This document shows, in pieces, positions 1-11,193 of a stretch of DNA of 64,000 nucleotides. The stretch lies in assembly GCA_950022295.1 (NCBI GenBank), contig OX465598.1, forward strand, positions 343,369,324 through 343,433,323, given 5' to 3'. A model generated the notes under the pieces. It did no database searches, had not been told where the DNA came from, and saw nothing but the letters and a program-made list of their open reading frames with translations. Position 1 is the first letter of the stretch; each line of letters starts with the position of its first letter. The position numbers and the translations under genes were made by a program. This DNA comes from Bromus sterilis. Its lineage: Eukaryota; Streptophyta; Magnoliopsida; Poales; Poaceae.

Positions 1-2379
1 GAAAGTGATTATACACAGCGCAACTCACCGCTCCGTATTTTTAAGGCATCTCTTAAATCTTCTTCCCCATCGACCTTTGCTACACATATATAGGTACTGA
101 TGGTGGTGCATTATTCTCACCAAATGTTACAGTCATATTGGTTGAGTATAGGTCAAATCTGAAACGACACAAACTTTCCCAGTACAATTACTCTTGCTTT
201 CTATTTTTAAAAAGAAATAGGTTGGCTCATTTGAGACTGTTTCACTCGTATAGATTATGATAAAATTGTCAAATGTTTGAAGTGCATTTTAATGTACATA
301 ATATTCAACAGCTAGCTTGATGTATTTCAAGGGCACAATTAATATCATGCAACAAACTGAAATAGACAAAACTAATAAGCCTTGGAAACACAACTAATGG
401 AGTCAGCTGACCACACACACGTTCCCATCACGGACCTATCGTCGGGGATGACGCACCTCAGCAGAACCCATCGGTCGATCTACGAAAAACAATGACAAAG
501 AGAGGATCATCATAAAATTCTACAGGAAAAAAGAGAGGCCAAAACACAAGTGTCCACATGAATAAACAGAGGAAGAACACAACAGGGGTACAACATTGGA
601 CAAAAAGATAGTTGTAGCAGGAGAATAACCAGCCCCGTCACCACGTCCATGTCCAGACAAATCAACGGAAGCAGACCTTGCAACTAAATAAAAACTGAAC
701 TCGATTGAGACAGAGCAGCGCGGACAAAAATTGCACAACCACCTGCAGCGGCCGCCGCTCACTGCTTTCAACGTACTCATGCAGAAACACATCAGGTGGA
801 ACATCACTAACTTGAGGGCGTGTGTTCATGGTGGGGGTTTGCCAATTACCTGCAAGAGCAGATGCATGGTGTGTGGCTCGATGTGACGGCGCTGATCGGA
901 AGTGTGCCGGAGTCGCAAGCAGAACTGGCGGCGTGACCTCCAGCAACCCACGTCACATGTCGTTGATACAGGTTTTCAGTGTCCTCGAGATAAAGAGAGG
1001 AGTGAAGGGGCACCTGAAGGAGGGGGGATGGAGAGCCGGGAGAGGGTAGGGGCGGCAGATGGGGGAAGACGACGGCGGCGAGCAGCCTTCTCCCCTTTCT
1101 CCTCTTTCTCATCGCCCCTCTTTCCATCGGAGAAAAAACAATGAAGAACCGAGAGAGGGGGGTTGTTGGTTGGGTCGTGTCCCAGAGTCTTCGATGGGTT
1201 CAGCGGTAATTCGTAAAGGAGTTAAAATAGCGTCAAAAAAGAGGAAAAATTAGACCAGCGCGTGTCAGCCGGAGAGAGAACGACCCAAAGCATTGAGAAC
1301 TCATGAAATGGCCGATAGCTTAACCAGTTTGTTATATTAGTATATGCTCTAAGCAAACATAGATGCACATAGACTTGTGCATCGAGCTCTACAAACCATC
1401 CGTACCCATCAAACAATTCAATAATACGGAGTAGATGGATAATGTATGAGGCCTCGTCTCCTCGAGATCATGATCTGATGGAACATAATTATCGAGTGCA
1501 ACAAGCGCAAAACCTAGAACATTCATTCCAGATCACATGCACCCCAAAATGGCCGGCCATCGTCTTCCTCGTGAGGGCCCATGCATGCCGCGTCCTGCTT
1601 CCCTTCAGCAATGAATGAGGACCCATGCATGCCATCACAAAAACTGTTGAGTGTGGGGTTTCTTCGCGAAGATCCGATCCGATTAACTTCCAAGTAGTAC
1701 GTGCCACTCATGCTTGTCTAGATGGCTAGTCGTCTAGTTATTTTTGTCTTAATATGTCTATATCCTTTCTTTATTCACTGCTGAAATCATTTCAATTTTA
1801 ACAGTTGTGACAACATTCCTACTTAGCTGAGCATTCCAAGAAGAATGTCGAGTACAGCTCGCCAAAAAAAAAGGAATGGTGGACTGCGATTGAAGCGAGC
1901 TACTAGGTAGTACGTGCGCTTTTTATCGTGGGTGGCTTTGCAAGTGTGGGTGTATTGTAAAGGGTGCTGAACTAAAGCAGCACGCAGCCGGCCGGCCTAT
2001 ATACGAGGCCTACGGACTCGTGTGATCATGCCCCCATGGAGCCGCTTTGCCTATTGTTGAACTGTTGAGGTATTGATCGATCCATCGCCGATGGTTTTAC
2101 AAAGTGCTCCTCGGCTTCCATGTTCTCCAACGAAGACAATCGAATATTAAAACGTTTTAAAGCATCTTCAACGGTGATAATTAAAAATGGACGTTGCATC
2201 AGTTCGTGGATAAAGGGACCAGTTTGTAAACATGGATGCGGGAGTCGACCATTCAATATTGATCGCATCCACCTACGATCAGTTTAACAAAAATCCGATA
2301 AAATCACATTAATTCTGAACGGATTTCATTCATTACATTAAAATTCATTAAAATTCGGATATAATTACGATATCATCGG
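1..2379. other. Low-copy stretch without a supported gene
   Basis: No reading frame here has a recognisable domain, and the short open frames overlap on both strands. The minus strand between about 1127 and 660 is GC-rich and could hold a 5' exon or untranslated region of a host transcript, since a 93-codon frame starts at 1127. I cannot identify a product, so it is not called as a gene. The remainder (1130-2379) is AT-rich with no clear repeat boundary. Confidence 0.4.
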
Positions 2380-2744
2380 TTACCATGACACTAGAATAGT
2401 GTCATTTTTCGTTTTTGTTTTTGGCTCGGCGGTGTCGTCCATGAGATGGACTGGGCTATTGTCCATCTCACTTGTCATCTCCCCACCATTTCCCAAGTAT
2501 ATTGCATCGGCATTGATGGCGGGGAACACCGAAGGGGAGACAAAAAGAGCAGGTTCAGTGCGGAAAAACACCGCACGCCCACCAAACCTATAGATGGGCA
2601 CAATCTTCCTCGTATCCAAGTATACTTGGTATACCTTGAATTTCCTTTTGCTTTAGAACCATTGCATTGACGATCCACAAGTATCAGCTTCCCGTCATTG
2701 CCCATCGGATGAACAATGTCCATCAAGAAAATCGATAGGTTCAA
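2380..2744 (-). pseudogene. C-terminal fragment of an F-box/DUF295 (KIB1-4 beta-propeller) protein
   Basis: Read on the minus strand, this stretch encodes the last part of a plant DUF295 protein: a segment like GRAVFFRTEPALFVSPSVFP, then an INADAIYLGN segment, then a tail ending TILVSW before a TAA at 2380-2382. The VFP-x-I-x-A-D-x-I-Y pattern is typical of the end of the KIB1-4 beta-propeller in grass F-box/DUF295 proteins. The upstream half (residues around DGKLILVDRQ) lies in a different frame from the downstream half, so at least one indel falls near 2620. It lies about 525 bp downstream of a truncated N-terminal half of the same family on the same strand (3269-4126), so the two may be one broken gene or remnants of two paralogues. 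Domain assignment is from memory of the family, without a search. Confidence 0.6.
2385..2405. repeat. Short perfect hairpin
   Basis: ATGACACTA at 2385-2393 is followed by the loop gaa and the exact reverse complement TAGTGTCAT at 2397-2405. It overlaps the last codons of the DUF295 fragment. It may be chance or a transposon footprint; there is no T-run to suggest a terminator function. Confidence 0.6.
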
Positions 2745-3061
2745 CTTAATTAGCAGCGATGAACAGCCACGGCGGTTGATCTGGAATGGTCTCCACCACC
2801 ATCACAGCCGCAATGATGGCGCAGTATAATCAATCGACGAAAGACATGGCTGGCAAAACCCAACTGCCTTGATCTCATAAAACAGACTTTCGCTTCGCTT
2901 TATAAATAAAGCAATATTCCGATACAAAGTTCATACAAGATCCAAGATCATACAGTAAATTTTGTGAGACAACAACACACACCGCCCATCAAACTCAGAA
3001 AATACAGGCAGATGAAGGACGGAGAGCCATCCCGAGCGCCTAGACTTCGAGTGAAGTAGTG

Positions 3062-3125
3062 GTAGGCTGGTAGCTCTCGCATGTGTCGTCGTTGTAGGCT
3101 GGTAGCCCTGGCATGTGTCGTCGTT
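3062..3125. repeat. Two-copy 32-bp tandem repeat
   Basis: The unit beginning gtaggctggtag is present at 3062 and again at 3094, with two mismatches between copies. It lies downstream of the truncated F-box frame on the minus strand, in what would be its 3' untranslated region. Confidence 0.7.
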
Positions 3126-3268
3126 GTGAGGGAGTTCATCAGACCACCCAGGTGATCCGATCTCTCCACTTAGCTAGCGGAGACCAACGCTACAGAAAAT
3201 ACAAAGATAAAAAAATGAAATTATTTATCCTACATATGAAGATCATCCGTTCAATCATCATCTTATTT

Positions 3269-4126
3269 CTAATAAACATCCACAAAATCTAGAACATGGG
3301 CGCCAACACTAACCAAAAGTGGTTGATCACAGCCCGGCTCGACAACTGTCCAATGCAGATCGCCTGGCTTGATGACAGCGAGCGCCTCAATCCATCTAAA
3401 ATGGACGGCGACTGTGCAGTCGTCCACAAGGCCAGCGCCGGACACCTGCAACAAACCCCTTCTCATAGAGGTTTGCTTCAGATCACTCTGGGTCATCAGG
3501 GTGGTGGCCGGCGGGAGGTCAGCTGCCTGGCGGGTGAGCGGGTTCAGCAGGCGAACCACCCAGGTGGACCTGTCGAGGAGGACGAGGAGGCCCTCGGTGG
3601 TGGGGCCGAACACGTCGTGGCCGTCGAGCTCCGGCAGGTGCACGCACCTTGAGCTGCCGGTGTAGACGTTGAAGCATCGGCGGCGCGGAGAGGCTCCGGT
3701 TTCCCTGACCCTGAGCATGATCCACTGACGCGGGTGGAAGCGGCGGTCCAGGATGCCGTGCGCGCGCGGGTCCGTGCAGCAGAGCCGCCACGGACGGCAG
3801 ACCGCGCGGAAGTTGATGTAGTCCGCTACGTCGCCGCCGGCGATAAGGCGTTCGGCGATCAGCCCCGCGGGCCCGTCCCCGAGGTCCGTCCAGTCCCGCA
3901 TAGAAGCCGGGGAAAAATCGCGTCTGCGTGCTCGCTTCCATCTCCGGGTACGCGTCTGGATCCTGGAGCAGTGAACGTCCGGCGGGTCCTCAGAGGACCG
4001 AGAGGGTGCCCGGACATGGGAGGCTGTTCTTGAGATCCGGCGAGAGGAGCCGGAGAGTGTTGGATAGTCCGGAGCGGGAGGTTTCTTCTTCTTTGCCCGC
4101 CGGTGGGACGACGGTTGCTTCGGCAT
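3269..4126 (-). pseudogene. F-box/DUF295 protein, N-terminal half, truncated
   Basis: The 285-codon frame begins with ATG at 4126. The first ~75 residues are basic and low in complexity, so the natural start is probably the in-frame ATG at 3901 (residues MRDWTDLGDG). From there comes an F-box-like helix set (GLIAERLIAGGDVADYI, then FRAVCRPWRL) followed by the opening of a KIB1-4/DUF295 beta-propeller (FHPRQWIML, FNVYTGSSR, LLNPLTRQAADLP). Family members, generally about 350-420 residues, act as substrate receptors in SCF ubiquitin ligases. Here the frame stops at 3269 after FVDVY, before the second half of the propeller. A C-terminal fragment of the same family is on the same strand at 2380-2744. 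The N-terminal half is uninterrupted and GC-rich like a monocot coding exon. It is probably a pseudogene, though a short expressed protein cannot be excluded. Confidence 0.65.
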
Positions 4127-4668
4127 CTTGCCAGGCGAGCGGCAGCGGGAGGGAAGGCAAGGTGCTTAGGGGAGTTTTTAGCAAAATAAACTGATTTTTT
4201 TGTAGCACGAGTGCTTACTTTTATAGGAAAAATGCTTAATTAAGCGTCTGCCCTTTACATCTAGCTTAATTAATGCTTAGAAAATAATTTAATTTTTTTA
4301 AGCACCTTTTCTAAGCACCTTGCATTGTATATGGTCTTAGGACCTGCACAGTTGGACGACGGCTTACGGTTTGGGGATGATTCGGTTTTATCTTTGGTGC
4401 ATCTGAAGTCTGAACCGACTCCTTCCTATCGCGTCTGCACAGCACGAGTACGACCCGACGTATACAAATTATATCGAGTACGTACATGTATGTCTCTAAT
4501 TCAATTTTTATCTAGAGTTTTAGCTTTTTGATTTCACTTGCGCTGGATCCGAGATAGGGTCCGACCAACTCTAAGCAAAGCCATGTCATCCAAACAAATG
4601 GTGCATATGCGAATCAATTTGTAGTTGAATTGATTAAGTGGATAGCTGTATCCACAACTCATCAAAGT
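4127..4668. other. Intergenic stretch
   Basis: This AT-rich stretch lies between the F-box fragment and the CAF1-like pseudogene. It contains short runs of the form cttaattaa and agcacctt but no frame I can assign. Confidence 0.4.
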
Positions 4669-5050
4669 TCAAATCACTGATTTAACATTGATGCAAACAC
4701 GATACGGGTCGGCCTTGCCCTCGCCCTGGCCGAGGTGGAACCGCCACACGCGGCCGCCGGGGGGCAGCCCGCCGTCCTGGTTGAAGAGGGCCAGGCCGAC
4801 TTGCGCAGACAGCACGCCGTTGACGGCGGGCACTGACGGCCTTGTAGCTAGCGTCCAGGGTGTAGGGGAACGGTGGCGCCCGGAGATCCGGTGGCAGCTC
4901 AAGGGACGTTGCCACGGCCGCAATGGGTAAGGAGCGGCACAGGGCGCGGAGGAGAGACAACTCTTCCTGCTCGTTGCTGGCCCACACGTCCGTCACCTGT
5001 ACCTTGGCCGCCAACATACTCACAAAAATCGGATCTTTCTCCCCCTTCAT
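4669..5050 (-). pseudogene. CAF1/POP2-like deadenylase fragment, frameshifted
   Basis: From ATG at 5050 the frame reads VTDVWASNEQEELSLLRALC and then IAAVATSLELPPDL, matching the start of plant CAF1 (CNOT7/8-like) proteins, the DEDD-type 3'-5' exonuclease of the CCR4-NOT complex that shortens mRNA poly(A) tails. In functional members the V-A-x-D-x-E core supplies the first two metal ligands; here it reads V-A-T-S-L-E, so the aspartate is replaced by serine. After DASYKAVSA the match continues in another frame (VNGVLSAQVGLALFNQDGGL, then VWRFHLG), showing an indel near 4827. Only about 120 of the usual ~270 residues are present and the remaining DEDD motifs are missing. This is a decayed fragment; assignment is by motif pattern, not by search. 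Confidence 0.6.
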
Positions 5051-5759
5051 ACTCCTTTGCTTTTTTTGGATCTCCTTCCTCCCTCCTTGCTGCTCGCTCA
5101 GTCTCCCTCCCCCATTTATTTACCACCGGGGCGGATCCAATCTGTATGGAACTCGACACGTCTTTTTTTAGTGGAACTCGGCATGGATTTGGTATCGTGC
5201 AAGTATTTACACCTCACCCCACTCTTTGGAGTTTGGACCAATTCTAAGGGCAATAAGACAGTTTTATATTCCTCTAGAAAAAAAATAGTTTTAACTTTAG
5301 ATTATTAGATATGCCATGTAATTTAGATATAGCAAAAAAAGGTGTACAACGGATGGTGATATAGCTCTTTTACAAATCCGATCCTAAGATAGCCGACACA
5401 CACATACTATCAGTAAAGAGCAACGATTAACCTAAACACAACCCCACGCTACATCCTAGTACACCTAGACACCACGACAACATCCTCAAGAAAGAAGGAT
5501 GACACAAAGGGCCGTCGCTACCAAGTCCACTCGGATAATTGTCTTCACCCGGAGCCTTGACACGCAGAGAAGAACCACGATGACATTTTCAGGAAGAGCG
5601 TGACACCCGCAAGTGTCACCACCGGCAGTGCCAAGACACGAAGCTTTCGTTCGGTAACTCATCCGTGCCACCGATGCCGCTAGAGGAAGCGTGAGGAGGT
5701 CTAATCCTCAGATCCAGATCACAATATCTCCCGTACAAGAGAGGGTATGTTTGCTAGAG
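5051..5759. other. Intergenic stretch between two minus-strand genes
   Basis: No coding frame is recognised. It includes a short A-run at about 5278-5285 and the 3' flank of the OMA1-like gene. One or more polyadenylation sites for that gene are expected here but cannot be placed with confidence. Confidence 0.4.
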
Positions 5760-7962
5760 TTAACCAAGCATAACTTCTCTATATAATTCTAGCGCCTCAT
5801 CCATGATCTTCGGTCTAGATAAAAACTGTGCTCTTCTTTTCCCTGGAGGGTGATAAATGTCATTTCTTTGCTTCTCAATGACCATAGGGGCTATGTGGGG
5901 ATCGAAACCAGCAGCAACCATTAGCAGCATTCCGATGTGATCTGCCTCTATCTCCACCCTACATAGATAACATCATCAGAAGTGCCTCTAACATGAGATA
6001 TTCTTATAAGTTTGATAATGCAAAAAGAAGGCAGAGAACTGTAGACCAAATAAAAAAAATAGTTAGAAACAACTTTGACAAAGGGGATATATACATATTG
6101 AACTTCACCATGACATAACAAAGAGTTCCATCTAGACAATACCAATGGCTTATGTTCTAATGAAGATGGTCAAAAAGCTACAACTTGATGAATTAATCAC
6201 TACTTGCCTAAGAAAGGCTCTCTGTTGGAATTAAAACTGTTTATAGAAAAAATGGGAATAGATCTGTTGCACAACTCAGTTCCCAATTATATAAATACTT
6301 GAATGCAGTCAGAATTAGATTTTGATGAATGGCTTTGCCTAGTTAGCCTTGCACAATTGTGTAGAGAAATTAGGTTTGGATGAATGTGTTTTGGAAGATT
6401 TGAAATTAACATGGATTTTTAATGAATATATATTTGTATATGAAGTATTGCGCCAATTTTTTTTTCTTTGGGTACCATGACACATAAGATACCACCACTA
6501 GATATATCTATGAAAATCATTAGCAACAATATGGAAATCAATATCAACAAAATGAGACGCATAAGTGAATTTACCTTCTTAGAAAGTACACTTTCAGGGG
6601 GAAAGGAAACCACTTCTTGTAGACAATTAACTCTGACATATGTCTGGCAACCACGTGCGCAATCTATAAAAAAGACAAGTTAATAATAATAATAATAACA
6701 ATAATAGAAAAGATAAATCCAATAATGTGGTAGACATACCTCGTGCGCAATAGCAGTAGCAATTTCTGCATCAGTCTCCAAATGTTTGAGCAATCCAGTG
6801 AACACTAATATCTTGCCATTAGGGTACGACATTGCACCGACATGCCGGTCATTTTTCACAACAATCACCTCCCAGTCAAGCCCATCAAGATGTGCTATTT
6901 CTGAGTGTGATCTGCATTGCTTGCTCTTAATCGCACGTCTATTATCCAAGTTTGGTTCTTTGCAAGAGGCATCACAAGTCTTGATTTCAAGGCTACGTTG
7001 AATAGCACAAACAAGTTTGGCTTTTATAAGATTGAGACGGACAGTGTCGGGATGTAGCGGACTAAGAATCTTGGAGGAGTGTTTTCCTTCACAAAAGATA
7101 AACACTTCTCACCATACTCACGGTCATCTTGGGGAGAGCGGACAACAAGGTGAGTCCGGTTGGTATATGGCACGGTCTCAAGGTTAAAAAAGCGGGTGCG
7201 GCTGGTGTATGGAACCGGAGCAAGATAAGTGTAACGGACAAATGATAAAGCAATGTTGATCAAAGCTGCTGCAACCGTGACCTTCCAAAGACACCCGAAA
7301 TAACTACTACGAGCAAAATGCATCACTGCTCTCGATGTGGCTTTGCAATACTTCCTCGGATTAATGTGAGCGAAGAAGAATTCTCGGATGGGTCCCAAGA
7401 TGAGTCGTCGTTGACATGGAGCGTTGAAATAGGACCGCCGAGGGAGAAAGATGCCGGGCGTAATGACTCGAAAAAGGAGTTTTGGAATAGATCCTATGTC
7501 CTTGAATTGCCGGGTTGCGGTGCAATAACGTCGAGGGAGCGGTGTCGCCTGTGGTGGTAATGTAGGCGGTTGACTATTGCGCGCGATGATGTTGCGAAAC
7601 AAATGTCGACCTTGAGTTGAGGCCCCATGCCATGACACCGTCTTGTAGGGTCGAGAGAGGAGTGTCGTTCGTGCTACCACCGGCGGTTGACCAATGGTCT
7701 TGAAAATGTTGTGGAATAGATGTTGTTTTTGCGTCGATGCATGCCACGGGGCAGTGTAATAGTGCTGAGGGAGCTGCATCACCAGCGGCGATATATGAAC
7801 CATGCCGGCAACCACGCTGCGTTGACATAAGAGTCCTTTGGCGGTGCCTAAGATCGCAGAGGATTGCTTTGGTTGTGGTTGTGGCTGCAGGAGGCGGAAG
7901 GCGGAGAGCTTGTAGAGGAACGAAGGCAATAGGACAGACGGCGACTTTCCCCTGCAGCTCAT
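5760..7962 (-). CDS. OMA1-like mitochondrial M48 metallopeptidase, three exons, one frame break
   Basis: OMA1 is a zinc metallopeptidase of the mitochondrial inner membrane. Exon 1 runs from ATG at 7962 (MSCRGKSPSVL) to 6740, exon 2 is 6663-6575 and exon 3 is 5958-5760; all introns have GT and AG ends and compatible phases. Exon 1 starts with a long basic, Ser/Arg-rich stretch suited to a mitochondrial presequence, then one hydrophobic segment (VTVAAALINIALSFV), the family block NRTHLVVRSPQ, and PLHPDTVRLN. The zinc motif HExxH is assembled across intron 1 (AHE | IAHVVARH), and the third ligand lies in EIEADHIGMLL of exon 3. The end ALELYREVMLG is typical. Two oddities: near 7080 the frame changes between DREYGEK and SKILSPLHPD, requiring a single-base indel relative to an intact gene; and only about 30 residues separate HExxH from EIEAD, shorter than I recall for OMA1 (about 50). 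It is a recent pseudogene, a sequence error, or a diverged grass OMA1-like copy. Confidence 0.65.
6684..6708. repeat. AAT-type microsatellite
   Basis: About seven trinucleotide units (taa/aat) with one interruption lie in intron 1 of the OMA1-like gene. Confidence 0.8.
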
Positions 7963-8216
7963 GTTCTTTGGTTTCAATTTCTACGGGAAGAATTTTGGCA
8001 GCGGCTTTCGTCTATACAGGATTGGTTGGATCCGCCAAGATGTACTCCAGTATATCTGAGCGATGGTGTTGGGCTTGTCGGAATCCGAGTAGGACTGTAT
8101 GTTGTAATCCTTGACGGATTGGAATCCGTTTTTTCATAGGGGAAGAGGAATCCGGCCCAATCTCTTTTTAGGGTTAGATTACAGTAAGCACTTTTTGGCA
8201 ACGTCACATCGATCAA

Positions 8217-9770
8217 AGGAAACTAATTAATCAACAAGGTTAAATTGATGAGTAACCCAATAGCGAACGAAGGGCCAGAGCACAAGTGTTTCTAGACCGA
8301 TTTAAACATTTCCCCAACCAAAGTTTGTAAGCGCGTCCTTGACACAACAAAGCTTTCCTTTACGTTGAAAAAAAGTTTGTACGTACTCCCAAATATCATC
8401 CATAACATTCAAACTTCAATGATGTTGCGGTATACATCACAGCTTTGCTGGTACACGGAAGATGGTAATTTTCGCTAATACATGACAAATTTTACTGTTA
8501 ATTGCCATCTATACACATCTATAATTATCATCTAAAAACGTCAGGGAGAAATTGCCTTCTGCCCTGTCGTTCGGCACTTATCATTTCCGAAGAAGAAAAC
8601 ACAATGCTATGAATTCTTGATTACAGTTCCAAATCTGACTGAACCTTGTACCGTTGTTTCGCCGGCCACGGAAGTTTGCAGGTGCATTGTTTCCGCTATC
8701 TACAGTTCCACTCCACACCGGCCCTTTCGCAAAGGAGGCTCAAAGCCAACGTACAGCTTTTAAGGCGAGGGAACAACCGGGAACGTCCGCGAAGACGAAA
8801 GGTGCACGGGTCCCAGATGGATGGACGCTGCATTTTAAGGGCACTTTGCCGATTTAGTCCGGCCTGGCCGAGTGGCGCCGGTGTGCCGGCGGGCTATGCA
8901 TTGCCATGATCTCGATCGGAAAGGTGCCACGAACGCACTTAAATTCTGCCCCTCGCTGTCATGGCTGGGTCGCTCTTCTCGTTCGCCGCCGTCGGTGGAT
9001 GTATAGAGTCGCCGGCCAGGTCTAGGGTTGCCATTGCCATACTGTTCAAGGACGTACGGAGTAGGAGCTATTGAGCTACTGTAATCTAGCAGCGTTTGGT
9101 TTGCCCTGTGAACTGTGAGCCTTGAGCGTTCCGGCCGGTGTTGCCGTGTTGGGCAACGGGGAGTAGGCCGGCCGGTGTACCGCCAATATCAGCTTCTACG
9201 GGCGGCAGGAGCATGTGGCCGGTTGATGGGAATGCATCATGCATGGGGATATAGTAGCTAGTGCATTTAGGTGCCTGCTAAGTTAGTGCGATGCTGGCCT
9301 TTGTATGGTACTAGAGGCTAGCTACTACGAGCACCTTTGTATGCTCTCTTTCACGGGAATGTATGTGGGACATGGCGCGCAGTTGCTCTATCCCTCTCTT
9401 TATAGGGACGTCTTTGATTGGATGCAGGTAAAGTGTTTGCAACAACTCGTAATAAGAGTTGTGGTAGTAGTTCAGTTTTCATATAAGTCAGAAATAATGA
9501 TACACATTCTGCTTGGGACTTAATGGTGTTTTTTGTATGTTTTAAATTGTTTTTTTTTGCTGTGCTTGCCACATGGTTTGGACTTAATGGTGTTCATAAC
9601 CTTAATTGGATTATTATTTTCTTGCTGCGGCCTGCGAGGATTCTACTTATACGTGAGAGAGCAGGAAGCATCTCCATTGCTGATTTGCTGAATTGCCATA
9701 CTTCTGTGTTTTTTCGAAGATAGTACAACTGAAGGCAAGTTTTTTTTTTGAGATAAACTGAGAGCAAGAT
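8217..9770. other. Gene-free interval
   Basis: No frame in this 1.55-kb stretch has a recognisable product. It contains the upstream region of the OMA1-like gene and mixed GC-rich and AT-rich sequence. A modest GC-rich segment at 8640-9200 has open frames in several registers but no family signature. Confidence 0.4.
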
Positions 9771-9774
9771 GGGC

Positions 9775-10275
9775 TGCCTGCCCAGCTCAGCAGTTCTATG
9801 AAATGTGTCCCATATAGAGATTGCGAAATTACTAGTGTTAGAGTACTCGTAGCAACGAACAACGCGTTTTCTCCGTGCGCGTCAAGTGACGCGCTCTGGA
9901 GCCTTTTCGTTTTTTCTGTTTTTAGAGGCACGAGTGCGTCTCGTGGATGCACGATAGTGCCTCTCGCGGAGGCACGAGGCACGACTCGTGCCTCCTGCGG
10001 AGGCAAGGTCTTGCCTCTTTTTTTTATTATTTTTTCCACCAAAATGTATAGAAAAAACGTGCAAAAACCGAGAAAGTAAAAAAAACCACCGAAAAAACCA
10101 ATTTTAAACACCAAAAATACGTACACAAAATTTTAAAAATGAAATTCCGAGGAAACGTTGTGAGCACGACACGTAGCACTGTTCGCTGGACCAGACCAGA
10201 CCGCGAACGAGTACTCTAGAACCAGTTGCTCTAGAGATTGCTGCTGTCTGGCCCAAAGCTCGACTTGGTTTAATG
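9775..10275. repeat. Putative MITE-like dispersed repeat with GC-rich internal inverted motifs
   Basis: The segment contains several near-palindromic blocks of the form gaggcacga...tcgtgcctc (9925-10020), followed by T-rich and A-rich tracts. Near its edges tagagtactcgt (9838-9850) and its reverse complement acgagtactcta (10207-10219) form an inverted pair. This pattern of repeated gcctc/gaggc motifs is common in dispersed Triticeae MITEs. Exact ends and target duplication were not found, so the class is uncertain. Confidence 0.4.
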
Positions 10276-10501
10276 GGCCTGCCAATGTTGGCGGTCTCTT
10301 AAAAAAATGGCAGTCTCTTCTACCAAAAATAAACAGTGGAAAAAAAAATCTACGAAAATAAACACTGCATTTTCCAGTAACCAACCATACTGAACAGGCC
10401 AGCAACAGCTATCAAACACCGGTAAGGAGAAACAAGGGCAGGACTAGTTTTTTTTAAGTGAACTATGCATTGCAGTTAAATCATTACTATACAAGTATAT
10501 G

Positions 10502-11004
10502 CTCCCTCCGTAAATTAATATAAGATTTTTTAAATTACTACCATAGTGATCTAAAACGGGATATTAAAAGATGAGCTCAGACTCATCTAGACTTGCGCAG
10601 TAGATCTTTGAAAAGACATTCAAAAAAATTTCAAAAAATTCTAAAATTTTTTGTGCTGAAAGATGCTTTCGGAGGAGATGTTCTTGTAAAAATTGAGATT
10701 TTTTTGACATCTATGGTGCCCGCGGCAAAAAAGACAAAGTCCGGCCCAAATAGTGTGTGAACAATGCCTTCGTGAGAAGCTGCAAATTTGTCTTTTTTGT
10801 CAGGTGTTCCTCTAGATGTTCGATCTTCTCAAAAATCTGCATGAACATCTCCTCCAAAATCATCTTCCACCACAAAAAAACTTAATTTTTTTGAGCTTTT
10901 TTGAATTTATTTTCATTTTTTTACTCTCACCGGGTGCAGATGCGTCCGGGATGCAGAAACGCCACTCTCGATTTAAAATATCTTATATTAGTTTACAGAG
11001 GAAG
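10502..11004. mobile_element. Stowaway-type MITE interrupted by another MITE
   Basis: The left end ctccctccgtaaattaat (10502) and the right end ttagtttacagaggaag (ending 11004) are imperfect inverted repeats of the Stowaway (Tc1/mariner-derived) terminal type, and the ends continue inward with complementary blocks (atataaga... and ...tcttatat). The element is interrupted after about 57 bp by a ~410-bp insertion (10558-10968), after which the complementary half resumes. Elements of this type cannot transpose alone. Confidence 0.65.
10558..10968. mobile_element. MITE inserted in the Stowaway element
   Basis: It begins ggatattaaaagatgag and near its right side contains the block gggtgcagatgcgtccggg. 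The same two features, gggatattcaaagatga and gggtgcatctgcacccg, occur in the repeat at 12073-12600, so both belong to one family. It has no coding capacity. The interior has A/T-rich stretches of the form caaaaaaatttcaaaa. Confidence 0.55.
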
Positions 11005-11193
11005 CACATACATAAACCTTTTTTACAGTCATTGTACAATACTTTTTTTTGAGGATAGTCATCGTACAATACTTTAGTAATAACAATCCCTATTAACCAC
11101 AACTAAGAAACTAAGCAAAGCACAAGCACGCATCACTAAATCACTACTCGTATAATAGCTCAACACAATTAGTACAAGTGTACAACACTTTAA

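Noticed and set aside
846..1127. 93-codon minus-strand frame that might be a first exon
   Set aside because: Plausible composition but no recognisable domain, no clear partner exon and competing frames; kept only as a remark.
7318..8114. Plus-strand frames opposite the OMA1-like exon 1
   Set aside because: They are antisense shadows of the metallopeptidase coding strand, which has the family motifs and splice sites.
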